Assembly (NCBI GenBank): GCA_031553495.1
Contig: JAVBLN010000046.1
Coordinates: 7,193-71,192, forward strand
Length of the DNA stretch: 64,000 nt
Reading direction: 5' to 3'
Source: Pinibacter sp031553495
Lineage (GTDB): Bacteria; Bacteroidota; Bacteroidia; Chitinophagales; Chitinophagaceae
This document shows positions 16,602 through 24,126 of this stretch, in pieces. A model generated the notes under the pieces. The model saw only the letters and a program-made list of their open reading frames with translations. It was not told the DNA's origin and did no database searches. Within the stretch, counting starts at the first letter, position 1. Every line of letters starts with the position of its first letter. The position numbers were made by a program, and so were the translations under genes.

Positions 16602-16991
16602 ATGGAAAGCAAACACACAGGTTATCAGGTAAAAGAATATCGACAACCGGTAAAACGCTATTGTCAAACGCTTGATTTGGTGGACGATCCGGCATTAATG
16701 GAAGAGTATAAAAAATGCCATAGTAAAGAAAATTTCTGGAAAGAAATTGGAGACGGTATAAAGTCTGTAGGCATTTTAGATATGCAGATCTATCAATTAG
16801 GAACCCGGCTTTTCATGATAGTTGAAACACCGCTCGACTTTGATTGGGACTCCGCGTTTAAAAAACTGGCCACACTTCCGCGCCAGGCAGAGTGGGAAGA
16901 AAAAATGTCTGTGTTTCAAAAAACCTTTCCTGGCGCAACTTCTGCGGAAAAATGGCAATTAATGGAAAAAATATTTTGTATTTATAATTGA
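16602..16991 (+). CDS. L-rhamnose mutarotase family protein, probable L-fucose mutarotase
   Basis: 129 residues. RYCQTLDLVDDPALMEEYKKCH, FWKEIGDGIKSVGILDMQIYQLGTRLFMIVE and WQLMEKIF match the L-rhamnose mutarotase fold, which interconverts the alpha and beta anomers of the free sugar. As the first gene of a fucose cluster its substrate is probably L-fucose; that is inferred from context. It is followed 36 bp later by the GntR regulator, in the same direction. Confidence 0.8.
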   Translation: MESKHTGYQVKEYRQPVKRYCQTLDLVDDPALMEEYKKCHSKENFWKEIGDGIKSVGILDMQIYQLGTRLFMIVETPLDFDWDSAFKKLATLPRQAEWEEKMSVFQKTFPGATSAEKWQLMEKIFCIYN

Positions 16992-17027
16992 TTTTTCGTT
17001 AGCTTGCATCAGCACAGTTCAGCACAG

Positions 17028-18011
17028 ATGGAAATAAATTTCAGCAATAAAACATCTAAGGTGAAGCAACTGGCTGATGCGTTAAGCCTTGCTATATCCC
17101 GGGGTGAATTCAACCCCGGAGATTCGTTGCCATCTATAAATGAAATAAGCGCGAAATATAAAATTTCGCGTGATACGGTATTTAAGGCTTTTAAAGATCT
17201 TAAGCAGCGAAACCTCGTAGATTCTTCTCCCGCAAAAGGATATTTTGTTAAAGGCAAAATCATGAATATCCTTTTACTGCTCGATGAGTATAGCCCCTTT
17301 AAAGAAGCGTTGTACAACAATTTTATTGAAAAGCTTCCTCGCGATTATAAAGTAGATCTGTTATTTCATCAGTACAACAAACGGTTATTCAGCACTATCA
17401 TTAGAGAATCGGTTGGCTGGTACAATAAGTATGTTGTGATGAATTTTCACAATGAGCAATTTTCACCTGATTTAAAGAAAATAGAACCCGGAAAATTATT
17501 ACTGCTCGACTTCGGCAAATTTGAAAAAGACGCTTATTCGTATGTATGCCAGGATTTTGATACCGCACTTTACAACTGCCTGGGCCAGGTTCTTGAAAAC
17601 ATTAAAAAGTACCGGAAATTTGTTATGTATTTCCCGTCTTCCTGTATTCATCCGGCCAGTTCAAAAGAGTACTTCAAAAAATTTTGCACTAAGAATAAAA
17701 TAAATGGTGAAATAGTTGTGGATACTATAACCGCAGATCAAATCAGACCCGGAACCGCCTATTTAATAATACGCAACAGGGAGTTGGTTGATATTGTAAA
17801 ACAATGCAAAAAGAATAATCTTCAGATCGGAGAGTCGGTGGGTATTATAGCCTATAACGATATGCCGGTTTATGAAATTATTGAGAATGGCATCACTACT
17901 ATTAGTACCGATTTCGAAATGATGGGAAGACGTGCGGCCGACTTTGTGTTGAAAGATGAACGCATACAAGAGTATGTTCCTACTAGAGTAACGCTGAGAG
18001 GTAGTTTGTAA
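17028..18011 (+). CDS. GntR-family transcriptional regulator with sugar-binding domain
   Basis: 327 residues from ATG 17028; a TTG eight codons upstream is less likely. The N-terminal winged helix-turn-helix reads KVKQLADALSLAISRGEFNPG, LPSINEISAKYKISRDTVFKAFKDL (about residues 8-60). The rest resembles a periplasmic-binding-protein/LacI-type effector domain, with IIAYNDMPVYEIIENGITTISTDFEMMGRRAADFVL near the end. This GntR-plus-LacI layout is common in Bacteroidota sugar clusters. It likely controls the fucose genes around it, with a pathway sugar as effector (inferred). Confidence 0.85.
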   Translation: MEINFSNKTSKVKQLADALSLAISRGEFNPGDSLPSINEISAKYKISRDTVFKAFKDLKQRNLVDSSPAKGYFVKGKIMNILLLLDEYSPFKEALYNNFIEKLPRDYKVDLLFHQYNKRLFSTIIRESVGWYNKYVVMNFHNEQFSPDLKKIEPGKLLLLDFGKFEKDAYSYVCQDFDTALYNCLGQVLENIKKYRKFVMYFPSSCIHPASSKEYFKKFCTKNKINGEIVVDTITADQIRPGTAYLIIRNRELVDIVKQCKKNNLQIGESVGIIAYNDMPVYEIIENGITTISTDFEMMGRRAADFVLKDERIQEYVPTRVTLRGSL

Positions 18012-18094
18012 GGGAGGCAGGGTATGGCAATGAATAGCGGGTTTATACAAAACTGCTTTTAAAAATATCTAAAACCAATAAAAAAGAATTCCAA

Positions 18095-19864
18095 ATGAAA
18101 ACTTATCCAAAAATTGGCATCAGGCCCACAATTGATGGGCGCCAGGGAGGAGTAAGAGAAAGTCTTGAAGCACAAACCATGAACTTGGCAAAGATGGTAG
18201 TTGACCTTCTTTCCTCAACATTAAAATATCCCGATGGCACGCCGGTTCAGTGTGTTATAGCCGACAGTACAATAGGGCGTGTAGCGGAAGCCGCAGCATG
18301 TGAGGCAAAATTTGCCAAAGAAAACGTTGGGGTGTCCATTACCGTTACACCATGCTGGTGTTATGGAAGCGAGACTATTGATATGAACACTCACAGGCCA
18401 AAAGCTATTTGGGGATTCAACGGAACTGAACGGCCGGGTGCTGTTTATCTTGCCGCAGCTCTTGCAGGCCACAGCCAGAAAGGATTGCCCGCATTTGGTA
18501 TTTATGGTCGCGATGTGCAAAATGCAGGCGACGGCAATATTCCTGAAGATGTGAAGGAAAAGCTGATACGCTTTGCTAAAGCGGGTTTGGCAGTTGCTAT
18601 CATGAAAGGCGAATCGTATTTATCCATTGGCAGTGTATCAATGGGTATTGCCGGTTCTATTGTAAATGCCGATTTCTTCCAGGAATATCTCGGCATGCGC
18701 AACGAGTATGTAGACATGAGTGAAATAATCCGCAGGGTGAATGAAGGTATTTATGATAAAGATGAATTTGCGAAAGCAATGGCATGGACAGAAAAGTATT
18801 GCAAACCCAATGAGGGAGCGGATATCAATGTGCCTGCAAAAGTAAAGTCGCGCCAGGAAAAAGATGCCGACTGGGACTTTGTTGTAAAAATGACAATTAT
18901 TATTCGCGACCTCATGCAGGGAAATCCCAAGCTGAAAGAAATGGGATTCCTGGAAGAAGCGCTGGGTCATAATGCCATTGCATCCGGCTTCCAGGGGCAG
19001 CGCCAGTGGACTGATTTTATGCCTAACGGAGATTTCGCAGAAGCCATCCTTAACTCTTCTTTCGATTGGAACGGTATAAGAAAAGCATATATGGTGGCAA
19101 CAGAAAACGACTGCCTGAATGGCGCTACCATGTTGTTCTCTCATTTGATTACCAATACCGCTCAAATATTTGCTGATGTTAGAACTTATTGGAGCCCCGA
19201 TGCGGTTAAAAGAGTAACGGGTAAGGAACTAAAAGGACTTGCCGTAAACGGAATATTACACCTCATCAATTCCGGTTCGGCCACGCTTGATGCAACCGGC
19301 CAGCAAAGCAAAGACGGTCAGCCTGCCATGAAACCCTTCTGGGAAATAACTGAACAGGAAGTGGAAAAATGCCTTGAAGCTACCACATGGTATCCTGCAA
19401 ACAGGGATTACTTCCGTGGCGGCGGCTATTCATCCAACTTTTTATCAAAAGGCGGCATGCCGGTTACAATGGCCAGGATAAACATGATCAAAGGCATTGG
19501 CCCTGTTATTCAAATAGCTGAAGGATGGAGTGTTGACCTGGAACCGGACGTACACAAAACACTTGACGACCGTACAGATAAAACATGGCCTACCACATGG
19601 TTTGTGCCACGCCTTTGCGACAGCCCAGCTTTCAGAGATGTGTATACAGTAATGAACAGGTGGGGTGCCAATCATGGCGCTATCAGCTATGGCCACATTG
19701 GCGCGGATCTTATAACGCTTTGCGCTATGCTCCGCATACCTGTGTGCATGCACAATGTGCCGGAAGAAAAGCTTTTCCGTCCGAGTTCATGGAATGCTTT
19801 CGGCATGGATCCTGAAGGCGCGGATTACAGAGCCTGCGCAGCTTACGGGCCTTTGTACAAATAG
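18095..19864 (+). CDS. fucI: L-fucose isomerase
   Basis: Converts L-fucose to L-fuculose in the cytoplasm; Mn-dependent. 589 residues, the family length. The N-terminus PKIGIRPTIDGRQGGVRESLE is diagnostic. Also present are TPCWCYGSETIDM, AIWGFNGTERPGAVYLAA, the metal-site segments ATENDCLNGATMLFSH and FADVRTYWSP, and the C-terminal WGANHGAISYGHIGADLITLC. It follows the regulator by 83 bp. Confidence 0.97.
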   Translation: MKTYPKIGIRPTIDGRQGGVRESLEAQTMNLAKMVVDLLSSTLKYPDGTPVQCVIADSTIGRVAEAAACEAKFAKENVGVSITVTPCWCYGSETIDMNTHRPKAIWGFNGTERPGAVYLAAALAGHSQKGLPAFGIYGRDVQNAGDGNIPEDVKEKLIRFAKAGLAVAIMKGESYLSIGSVSMGIAGSIVNADFFQEYLGMRNEYVDMSEIIRRVNEGIYDKDEFAKAMAWTEKYCKPNEGADINVPAKVKSRQEKDADWDFVVKMTIIIRDLMQGNPKLKEMGFLEEALGHNAIASGFQGQRQWTDFMPNGDFAEAILNSSFDWNGIRKAYMVATENDCLNGATMLFSHLITNTAQIFADVRTYWSPDAVKRVTGKELKGLAVNGILHLINSGSATLDATGQQSKDGQPAMKPFWEITEQEVEKCLEATTWYPANRDYFRGGGYSSNFLSKGGMPVTMARINMIKGIGPVIQIAEGWSVDLEPDVHKTLDDRTDKTWPTTWFVPRLCDSPAFRDVYTVMNRWGANHGAISYGHIGADLITLCAMLRIPVCMHNVPEEKLFRPSSWNAFGMDPEGADYRACAAYGPLYK

Positions 19865-19939
19865 ATGGAAAGTATAATTGCAAGTGCAAATCATATGAGG
19901 TTGTTTGAGTTATTTGAAAATTCAATTGTTTCGTTTGTA

Positions 19940-19953
19940 TATTAACGTTAATA
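19940..19953. promoter_or_regulatory. Perfect 14-bp palindrome, candidate operator
   Basis: TATTAACGTTAATA, flanked at a distance by GTTTG (19934-19938) and CAAAC (19960-19964). Possible binding site for the cluster's GntR regulator; no second copy was found by eye in front of the other cluster genes. Confidence 0.4.
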
Positions 19954-19992
19954 AATATTCAAACATGGTAGCAGGCATAATGTTTTTTTGGA

Positions 19993-20059
19993 ACAGGCAG
20001 TATTGCTACTATTAAGCATCGTTGTGTCACTCACTTGTACGGTTGTAATGCTATTCGGC
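19993..20059 (+). repeat. Intergenic repeat unit 13, F
   Basis: T-run, then ACAGGCAGTATTGCTACTAT, consensus core, and GGTTGTAATGCTATTCGGC. Opens the interval around fucA. Confidence 0.92.
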
Positions 20060-20193
20060 AAAGTGAAACACCTTGCACAAATCTATACTGCGAAAAGCGG
20101 AGTAGAATAACTCAAACAACTTCATTGAATTTTCAACAGCAATTATTTATAAAAAGTATTCAACATCAAATTTTATTGAAAAACAAAATCATT

Positions 20194-20835
20194 ATGGAAA
20201 AAATAACAGGTGCGGATTATGCAGAATTTATTACAGCGGCGCACCGTGCCGGAGCGGAAAGATTAATGCTGTGCAGCAGCGGCAATATGTCTAAACGCAT
20301 TGGAACGTCAGTGCTGATTTCCGGTACAGGTTCCTGGTTGCCCAGAATTAAAAAAGAAAACATAGCTGTTTGTCAACTGGATTCCGGCAATATCTTGAAT
20401 GGTATAAAACTCTCCATGGAAAATGGATTTCATCTTGGAGTGATGAGAGCACGTAAAGATGTAAATGTTGTATTGCATTTTCAATCGGAGTATGCAACTG
20501 CTGTGGCATGTATGAAAGATAAGCCTGCAAACTTTAATGTAATAGCGGAAGTGCCATGCTATATTGGCGCGGAAGTGCCTGTTGTTCCATATTTCAGGCC
20601 GGGTTCAAAAGAGTTGGCAAACGCGGTAGTTGAAGCCTTAACAAATCATGATGCGGTAATGCTTACCAATCACGGACAAGTTGTTTGCGGAAAAGATTAT
20701 GATGATGTTTTTCAGAAAGCCTGTTTCCTGGAACTGGCCTGCCGCATTATTGTGCACACACAAAAGCAATGTACTTTTATTAGCGAGGAACAAATTAAAG
20801 ATCTTGATTATTACATTTTAGGAAAAGGGAAATAA
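20194..20835 (+). CDS. fucA: Class II aldolase, probable L-fuculose-phosphate aldolase
   Basis: Expected to split L-fuculose 1-phosphate into DHAP and L-lactaldehyde. 213 residues from ATG 20194. Family motifs: LCSSGNMSKRIG, SGTGSWL, SMENGFHLGVMRARKDVN, MLTNHGQVVCGKDYDDVFQKA. The Glu of SMENGFH and the His of NHGQ fit the catalytic Glu and a zinc ligand. At the usual His-x-His metal pair the sequence reads HFQ, so one expected zinc ligand is Gln. It is the only gene between units 13 (F) and 14 (R). Confidence 0.82.
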   Translation: MEKITGADYAEFITAAHRAGAERLMLCSSGNMSKRIGTSVLISGTGSWLPRIKKENIAVCQLDSGNILNGIKLSMENGFHLGVMRARKDVNVVLHFQSEYATAVACMKDKPANFNVIAEVPCYIGAEVPVVPYFRPGSKELANAVVEALTNHDAVMLTNHGQVVCGKDYDDVFQKACFLELACRIIVHTQKQCTFISEEQIKDLDYYILGKGK

Positions 20836-21043
20836 TTAATAATTAATAATGAATAATTAATAATGGTGAATGCGGGGTGAATGTTGCTTATTGCTCAATA
20901 GCATTACTACCGTACAAGTGAGTGACACAACGATGCTTAATAGTAGTAATGCCGCCGATTTCCAAATAAAAAGGTAAACAATTACTCAGCAAATATTTGT
21001 TTAACAATTCATCATTCATCGCTCATCACTCATTACTCTCAAC
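20836..21043. repeat. Heptamer tracts and R unit between fucA and the kinase gene
   Basis: TAATTAA/TAATGAA heptamers directly after fucA (20835-20868), an R unit, then ATCATTC/ATCGCTC/ATCACTC heptamers (21008-21039) ending four bases before the kinase start. Confidence 0.85.
20893..20960 (-). repeat. Intergenic repeat unit 14, R
   Basis: Consensus copy; ends TAATGCCGCCGATTTCC followed by an A-rich run. Closes the interval around fucA. Confidence 0.95.
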
Positions 21044-22498
21044 ATGGCAAACACATACATAGCCTGCGATTTTGGAGCCGGAAGCGGCAGAATAATTGCC
21101 GGTACTATTTCGCAAAATAAAATAGAGCTGGAAGAGCTTCATCGGTTTCCCAACCGGCAGATAAAACTGGGGAATCATATTTATTGGGATTTCCCGGCGC
21201 TTTTTGAAGAGCTGAAAACCGGGCTTTACAACGCGGCTCAAAAAAAGCTGAACGTAAGATCAATTGGAATTGATACATGGGGTGTTGATTTTGGCCTTAT
21301 TGATAAAAGCGGTAATCTTATCGGCAACCCGGTTGTGTACCGCGACGATCGTACGGAAGGCATGCCTGGCGAGGTTTTTAAGCTTATTGATGAACAAGCG
21401 CTGTTTAATGAAACGGGTATTGCGCATTGGCAAATAAACACGTTGTTCCAATTGTATAGTATGAAGCACGGCAAAAGCAGTCAGTTGGATATTGCGAAAC
21501 ACCTGCTGTTTATGCCCGACCTGTTTACTTATTTTTTAACCGGCGAAGTTTATAACGAGTACACCATTGCATCCACTTCCGAACTGCTTGATGCCAGAAC
21601 AAAAAAGTGGTCGGATAAGATCATTGATATTTTGGGATTGCCGCGCCAGGTGTTTGCCAACATAATACATCCCGGCAGCATTTGCGGTAAGCTAAAAAAA
21701 GAAATTGCTATTGAAACGGGATTGCAAGATGTGGATGTAGTAGCAGTAGGCTCGCACGATACAGCCAGCGCCATTGCTGCCATTCCGGCGCTTGGCAACA
21801 ATTGGGGTTTTCTAAGTTCGGGCACATGGTCGTTGCTTGGCATTGAAAAAGAGCAACCGGATTTTTCGGAATTGGCACGCAGTAATGGGTTTACTAATGA
21901 AGGCGGCGTGAACAACCGTATCAGATTTCTCAAAAATATTTCCGGCCTGTGGATGTTGCAGCGCTTAATGAGTGAATGGGAAAAAGCCGGTTTGAACTGC
22001 AATTATGACTTTCTGTTCGCTGAAGCCGAAAAAGCCACACCATTCAAAACATTGATAGATGTGAATGACCAATCGTTTTTAAACCCTCAAAGCATGAGTG
22101 CGGCCATTCAAAACTATTGCATATCTTATGCTTTGCCTGTGCCGGTAACGCAGGCAGAATTTGTAAGATGTGCATTAGAATCTCTTGCATTGAAATATAA
22201 ATCGGCAGTGGCACAATTGAACCAAATAAATAATTTTTCTTTGGAAAAATTGCATGTTATTTCAGGAGGTTGTCAAAATAAAATGCTTAATCAATTTACC
22301 GCGAATGCCTTGAATGTTCCGGTAATAGCAGGGCCTGTTGAGGCAACTGCATTGGGAAATATTCTTGTGCAGGCCATTGCAAAAAAAGAAATTTCTTCTA
22401 TGGAGGATGGAAGAGCGCTGGTAAAAAGATCATTCCTGGTGGAGGAATATCTTCCGGGCGAGGCATCCGGACAATGGGAAGAACATTGCGGTTTATAA
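21044..22498 (+). CDS. FGGY-family carbohydrate kinase, probable L-fuculokinase
   Basis: Phosphorylates the ketose, here most likely L-fuculose. 484 residues. The sequence is closest in style to rhamnulokinases: IACDFGAGSGRIIAG (phosphate 1), IGIDTWGVDFGLID, VVYRDDRTEGM, VGSHDTASAIAAIPA, WGFLSSGTWSLLGIE, and the C-terminal HVISGGCQNKMLNQFTA adenosine motif. Rhamnulokinase and fuculokinase are hard to tell apart by eye; the isomerase and permease beside it favour fuculose. Confidence 0.85.
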   Translation: MANTYIACDFGAGSGRIIAGTISQNKIELEELHRFPNRQIKLGNHIYWDFPALFEELKTGLYNAAQKKLNVRSIGIDTWGVDFGLIDKSGNLIGNPVVYRDDRTEGMPGEVFKLIDEQALFNETGIAHWQINTLFQLYSMKHGKSSQLDIAKHLLFMPDLFTYFLTGEVYNEYTIASTSELLDARTKKWSDKIIDILGLPRQVFANIIHPGSICGKLKKEIAIETGLQDVDVVAVGSHDTASAIAAIPALGNNWGFLSSGTWSLLGIEKEQPDFSELARSNGFTNEGGVNNRIRFLKNISGLWMLQRLMSEWEKAGLNCNYDFLFAEAEKATPFKTLIDVNDQSFLNPQSMSAAIQNYCISYALPVPVTQAEFVRCALESLALKYKSAVAQLNQINNFSLEKLHVISGGCQNKMLNQFTANALNVPVIAGPVEATALGNILVQAIAKKEISSMEDGRALVKRSFLVEEYLPGEASGQWEEHCGL

Positions 22499-22530
22499 TA
22501 ATTAATTAGTGTTTGCAAAAATCAAAACAT

Positions 22531-23907
22531 ATGAAAGATATTAAAAAGAGAGTCCCGCTTCTTGCTAAGCCGGGTGGAGGCTCGTATTTAGTGCCATTTA
22601 TTCTAATTACCAGTCTTTTTCTTCTTTGGGGTTTTGCGCACAGCCTGCTGGATCTGCTTAACAAACATTTCCAGGATGCATTGCATTTGAATAAAGCGCA
22701 ATCAGGCGCTGTGCAGGCTTCGGCATATGGCGCCTATTTTTTGGCGGCATTGCCTGCAGGATATATTGCAAGGCGTTTCGGTTATAAAAGCGGGATACTT
22801 ATAGGGCTTACATTATTCGCCATCGGTGCGTTCTGGTTTGTGCCCGCAGTAAAGCTTAATGAATTCTGGGCTTTCCTGCTTGGGCTGTTGATTTTGTTTT
22901 TTGGGTTAACATTTTTGGAAACTGTAGCAAATCCTTACACTACTGTTCTCGGCCCTTCGGAAACAGCCGCCAGCAGAATCAATTTTTCGCAAACGTTTAA
23001 TGCCATCGGCTGGATACTTGGGCCGCTGCTGGGTTCTATACTGATCTTTAAAAATGAAACAGGAAAATCTCCTTTGGAATTATTTATTGAAGCGTTGCAA
23101 AAAGTATTCCTCGGGGTATCCGATACTGTTCAGCAAACAGGCGCGATGATCGCGTCCGCGCCATCAGGCACGCATACCGACAATTCAGTGTTGATTGTAC
23201 CTTACGTGGGATTGGGTGTGGTGGTATTGCTTGTGTTAATCATGTTTTATTTTACCAAACTACCCGAAGTATCAGTGGAAAGCGCCGGGCACGGTACGGC
23301 AGGTGGAGAAAATAGCGTTTCGCATTTTGCAAACAAACCATTAATAAAACAAAGACATTTTGTTTTGGCAGTTGTTGCGCAATTTTTATACGTGGCCGCA
23401 CAAACCGGTGTAGGCAGCTTTTTTATCAATTATTCTGTAGAAGTAAAAGGCTTAGGGCTTACCGAAATGCAGGCCGGCATACTGCTCTCGCTTGGTGGCT
23501 TTGTGTTGTTTGCAGTAGGTCGGTTTGTTGGGAGCCTCGCGATGCGTGTAATGCAGCCGGGCTCTTTACTGGGAACTTTCGCATTGATCAATACCATGCT
23601 TATGGCATTCACATTCATGCGTCACGACCGGTTTGGGTTGATAGCCATGATCATGAGTTATTTATTTATGTCGTTAATGTTTCCATCAATTTTCGCACTT
23701 GGATTGCGCGGCCTGGGAGCGAAAACAAAAACCGCTTCATCAATATTGGTAATGACAGTGGCAGGCGGGGCAATAGCGCCGGCGCTTATGGGAGTAATAG
23801 GTGAGCATAACATGAACAACGGATTTATTATTCCATTGATATGCTTCGCGTTTATCGCGTTTTATGGATTTGTAGGATGCAGGATATCTCAGAAAAAGTT
23901 AGTATAG
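22531..23907 (+). CDS. fucP: L-fucose:H+ symporter, MFS family
   Basis: Imports L-fucose with protons across the inner membrane. 459 residues from ATG 22531, 33 bp after the kinase. It has the twelve-helix MFS pattern with FucP hallmarks: LFLLWGFAHSLLDLLNKHFQ in helix 1, QASAYGAYFLAALPAGY, FLETVANPYTTVLG, and RINFSQTFNAIGWILGPLLG. A polar loop (about residues 195-265) separates the two six-helix halves. Last gene of the fucose cluster; a GAAAGTT tract and an F repeat follow its stop. Confidence 0.94.
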   Translation: MKDIKKRVPLLAKPGGGSYLVPFILITSLFLLWGFAHSLLDLLNKHFQDALHLNKAQSGAVQASAYGAYFLAALPAGYIARRFGYKSGILIGLTLFAIGAFWFVPAVKLNEFWAFLLGLLILFFGLTFLETVANPYTTVLGPSETAASRINFSQTFNAIGWILGPLLGSILIFKNETGKSPLELFIEALQKVFLGVSDTVQQTGAMIASAPSGTHTDNSVLIVPYVGLGVVVLLVLIMFYFTKLPEVSVESAGHGTAGGENSVSHFANKPLIKQRHFVLAVVAQFLYVAAQTGVGSFFINYSVEVKGLGLTEMQAGILLSLGGFVLFAVGRFVGSLAMRVMQPGSLLGTFALINTMLMAFTFMRHDRFGLIAMIMSYLFMSLMFPSIFALGLRGLGAKTKTASSILVMTVAGGAIAPALMGVIGEHNMNNGFIIPLICFAFIAFYGFVGCRISQKKLV

Positions 23908-23940
23908 AAAGTTGAAAGTGAGGTAAAGCTTTAAACAGTT

Positions 23941-23974
23941 CCACTCAATACTCATAACTCAATACTCATAACTT
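23941..23974 (+). repeat. ACTCAAT/ACTCATA heptamer tract
   Basis: About five tandem 7-base units running directly into the T-run of unit 15. GGCAGTT-type filler follows that unit (24050-24075), with an inverted GCCAACT copy at about 24103-24110. Confidence 0.85.
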
Positions 23975-23981
23975 TTATGTA

Positions 23982-24049
23982 ACCGGCGGTAGTGCTACTA
24001 TTAAGCATCGTTGTGTCACTCACTTGTACGGTAGTAATGCTATTGAGCG
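23982..24049 (+). repeat. Intergenic repeat unit 15, F
   Basis: Exact consensus copy: ACCGGCGGTAGTGCTACTAT, core, then CGGTAGTAATGCTATTGAGC. Useful as the reference sequence of the family. Confidence 0.97.
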
Positions 24050-24126
24050 GGTTGGCAGTTGGCGGTAAAGAAATCATGTGGCTCTGACATCTGATTTCTT
24101 TACCGCCAACTACTCAAATTCCCTCC

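Larger units (their letters stand above)
19865..20193. other. Gene-free stretch between fucI and fucA
   Basis: Contains nested inverted repeats: GAGGTTGTTTGAGTTATT (19897-19914) is nearly complementary to AATAACTCAAACAACTTC (20106-20123), and TTGAAAATTCAAT to ATTGAATTTTCAA. In between are a 14-bp palindrome and an F repeat unit. The in-frame extension of fucA through here is repeat sequence. Confidence 0.7.
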
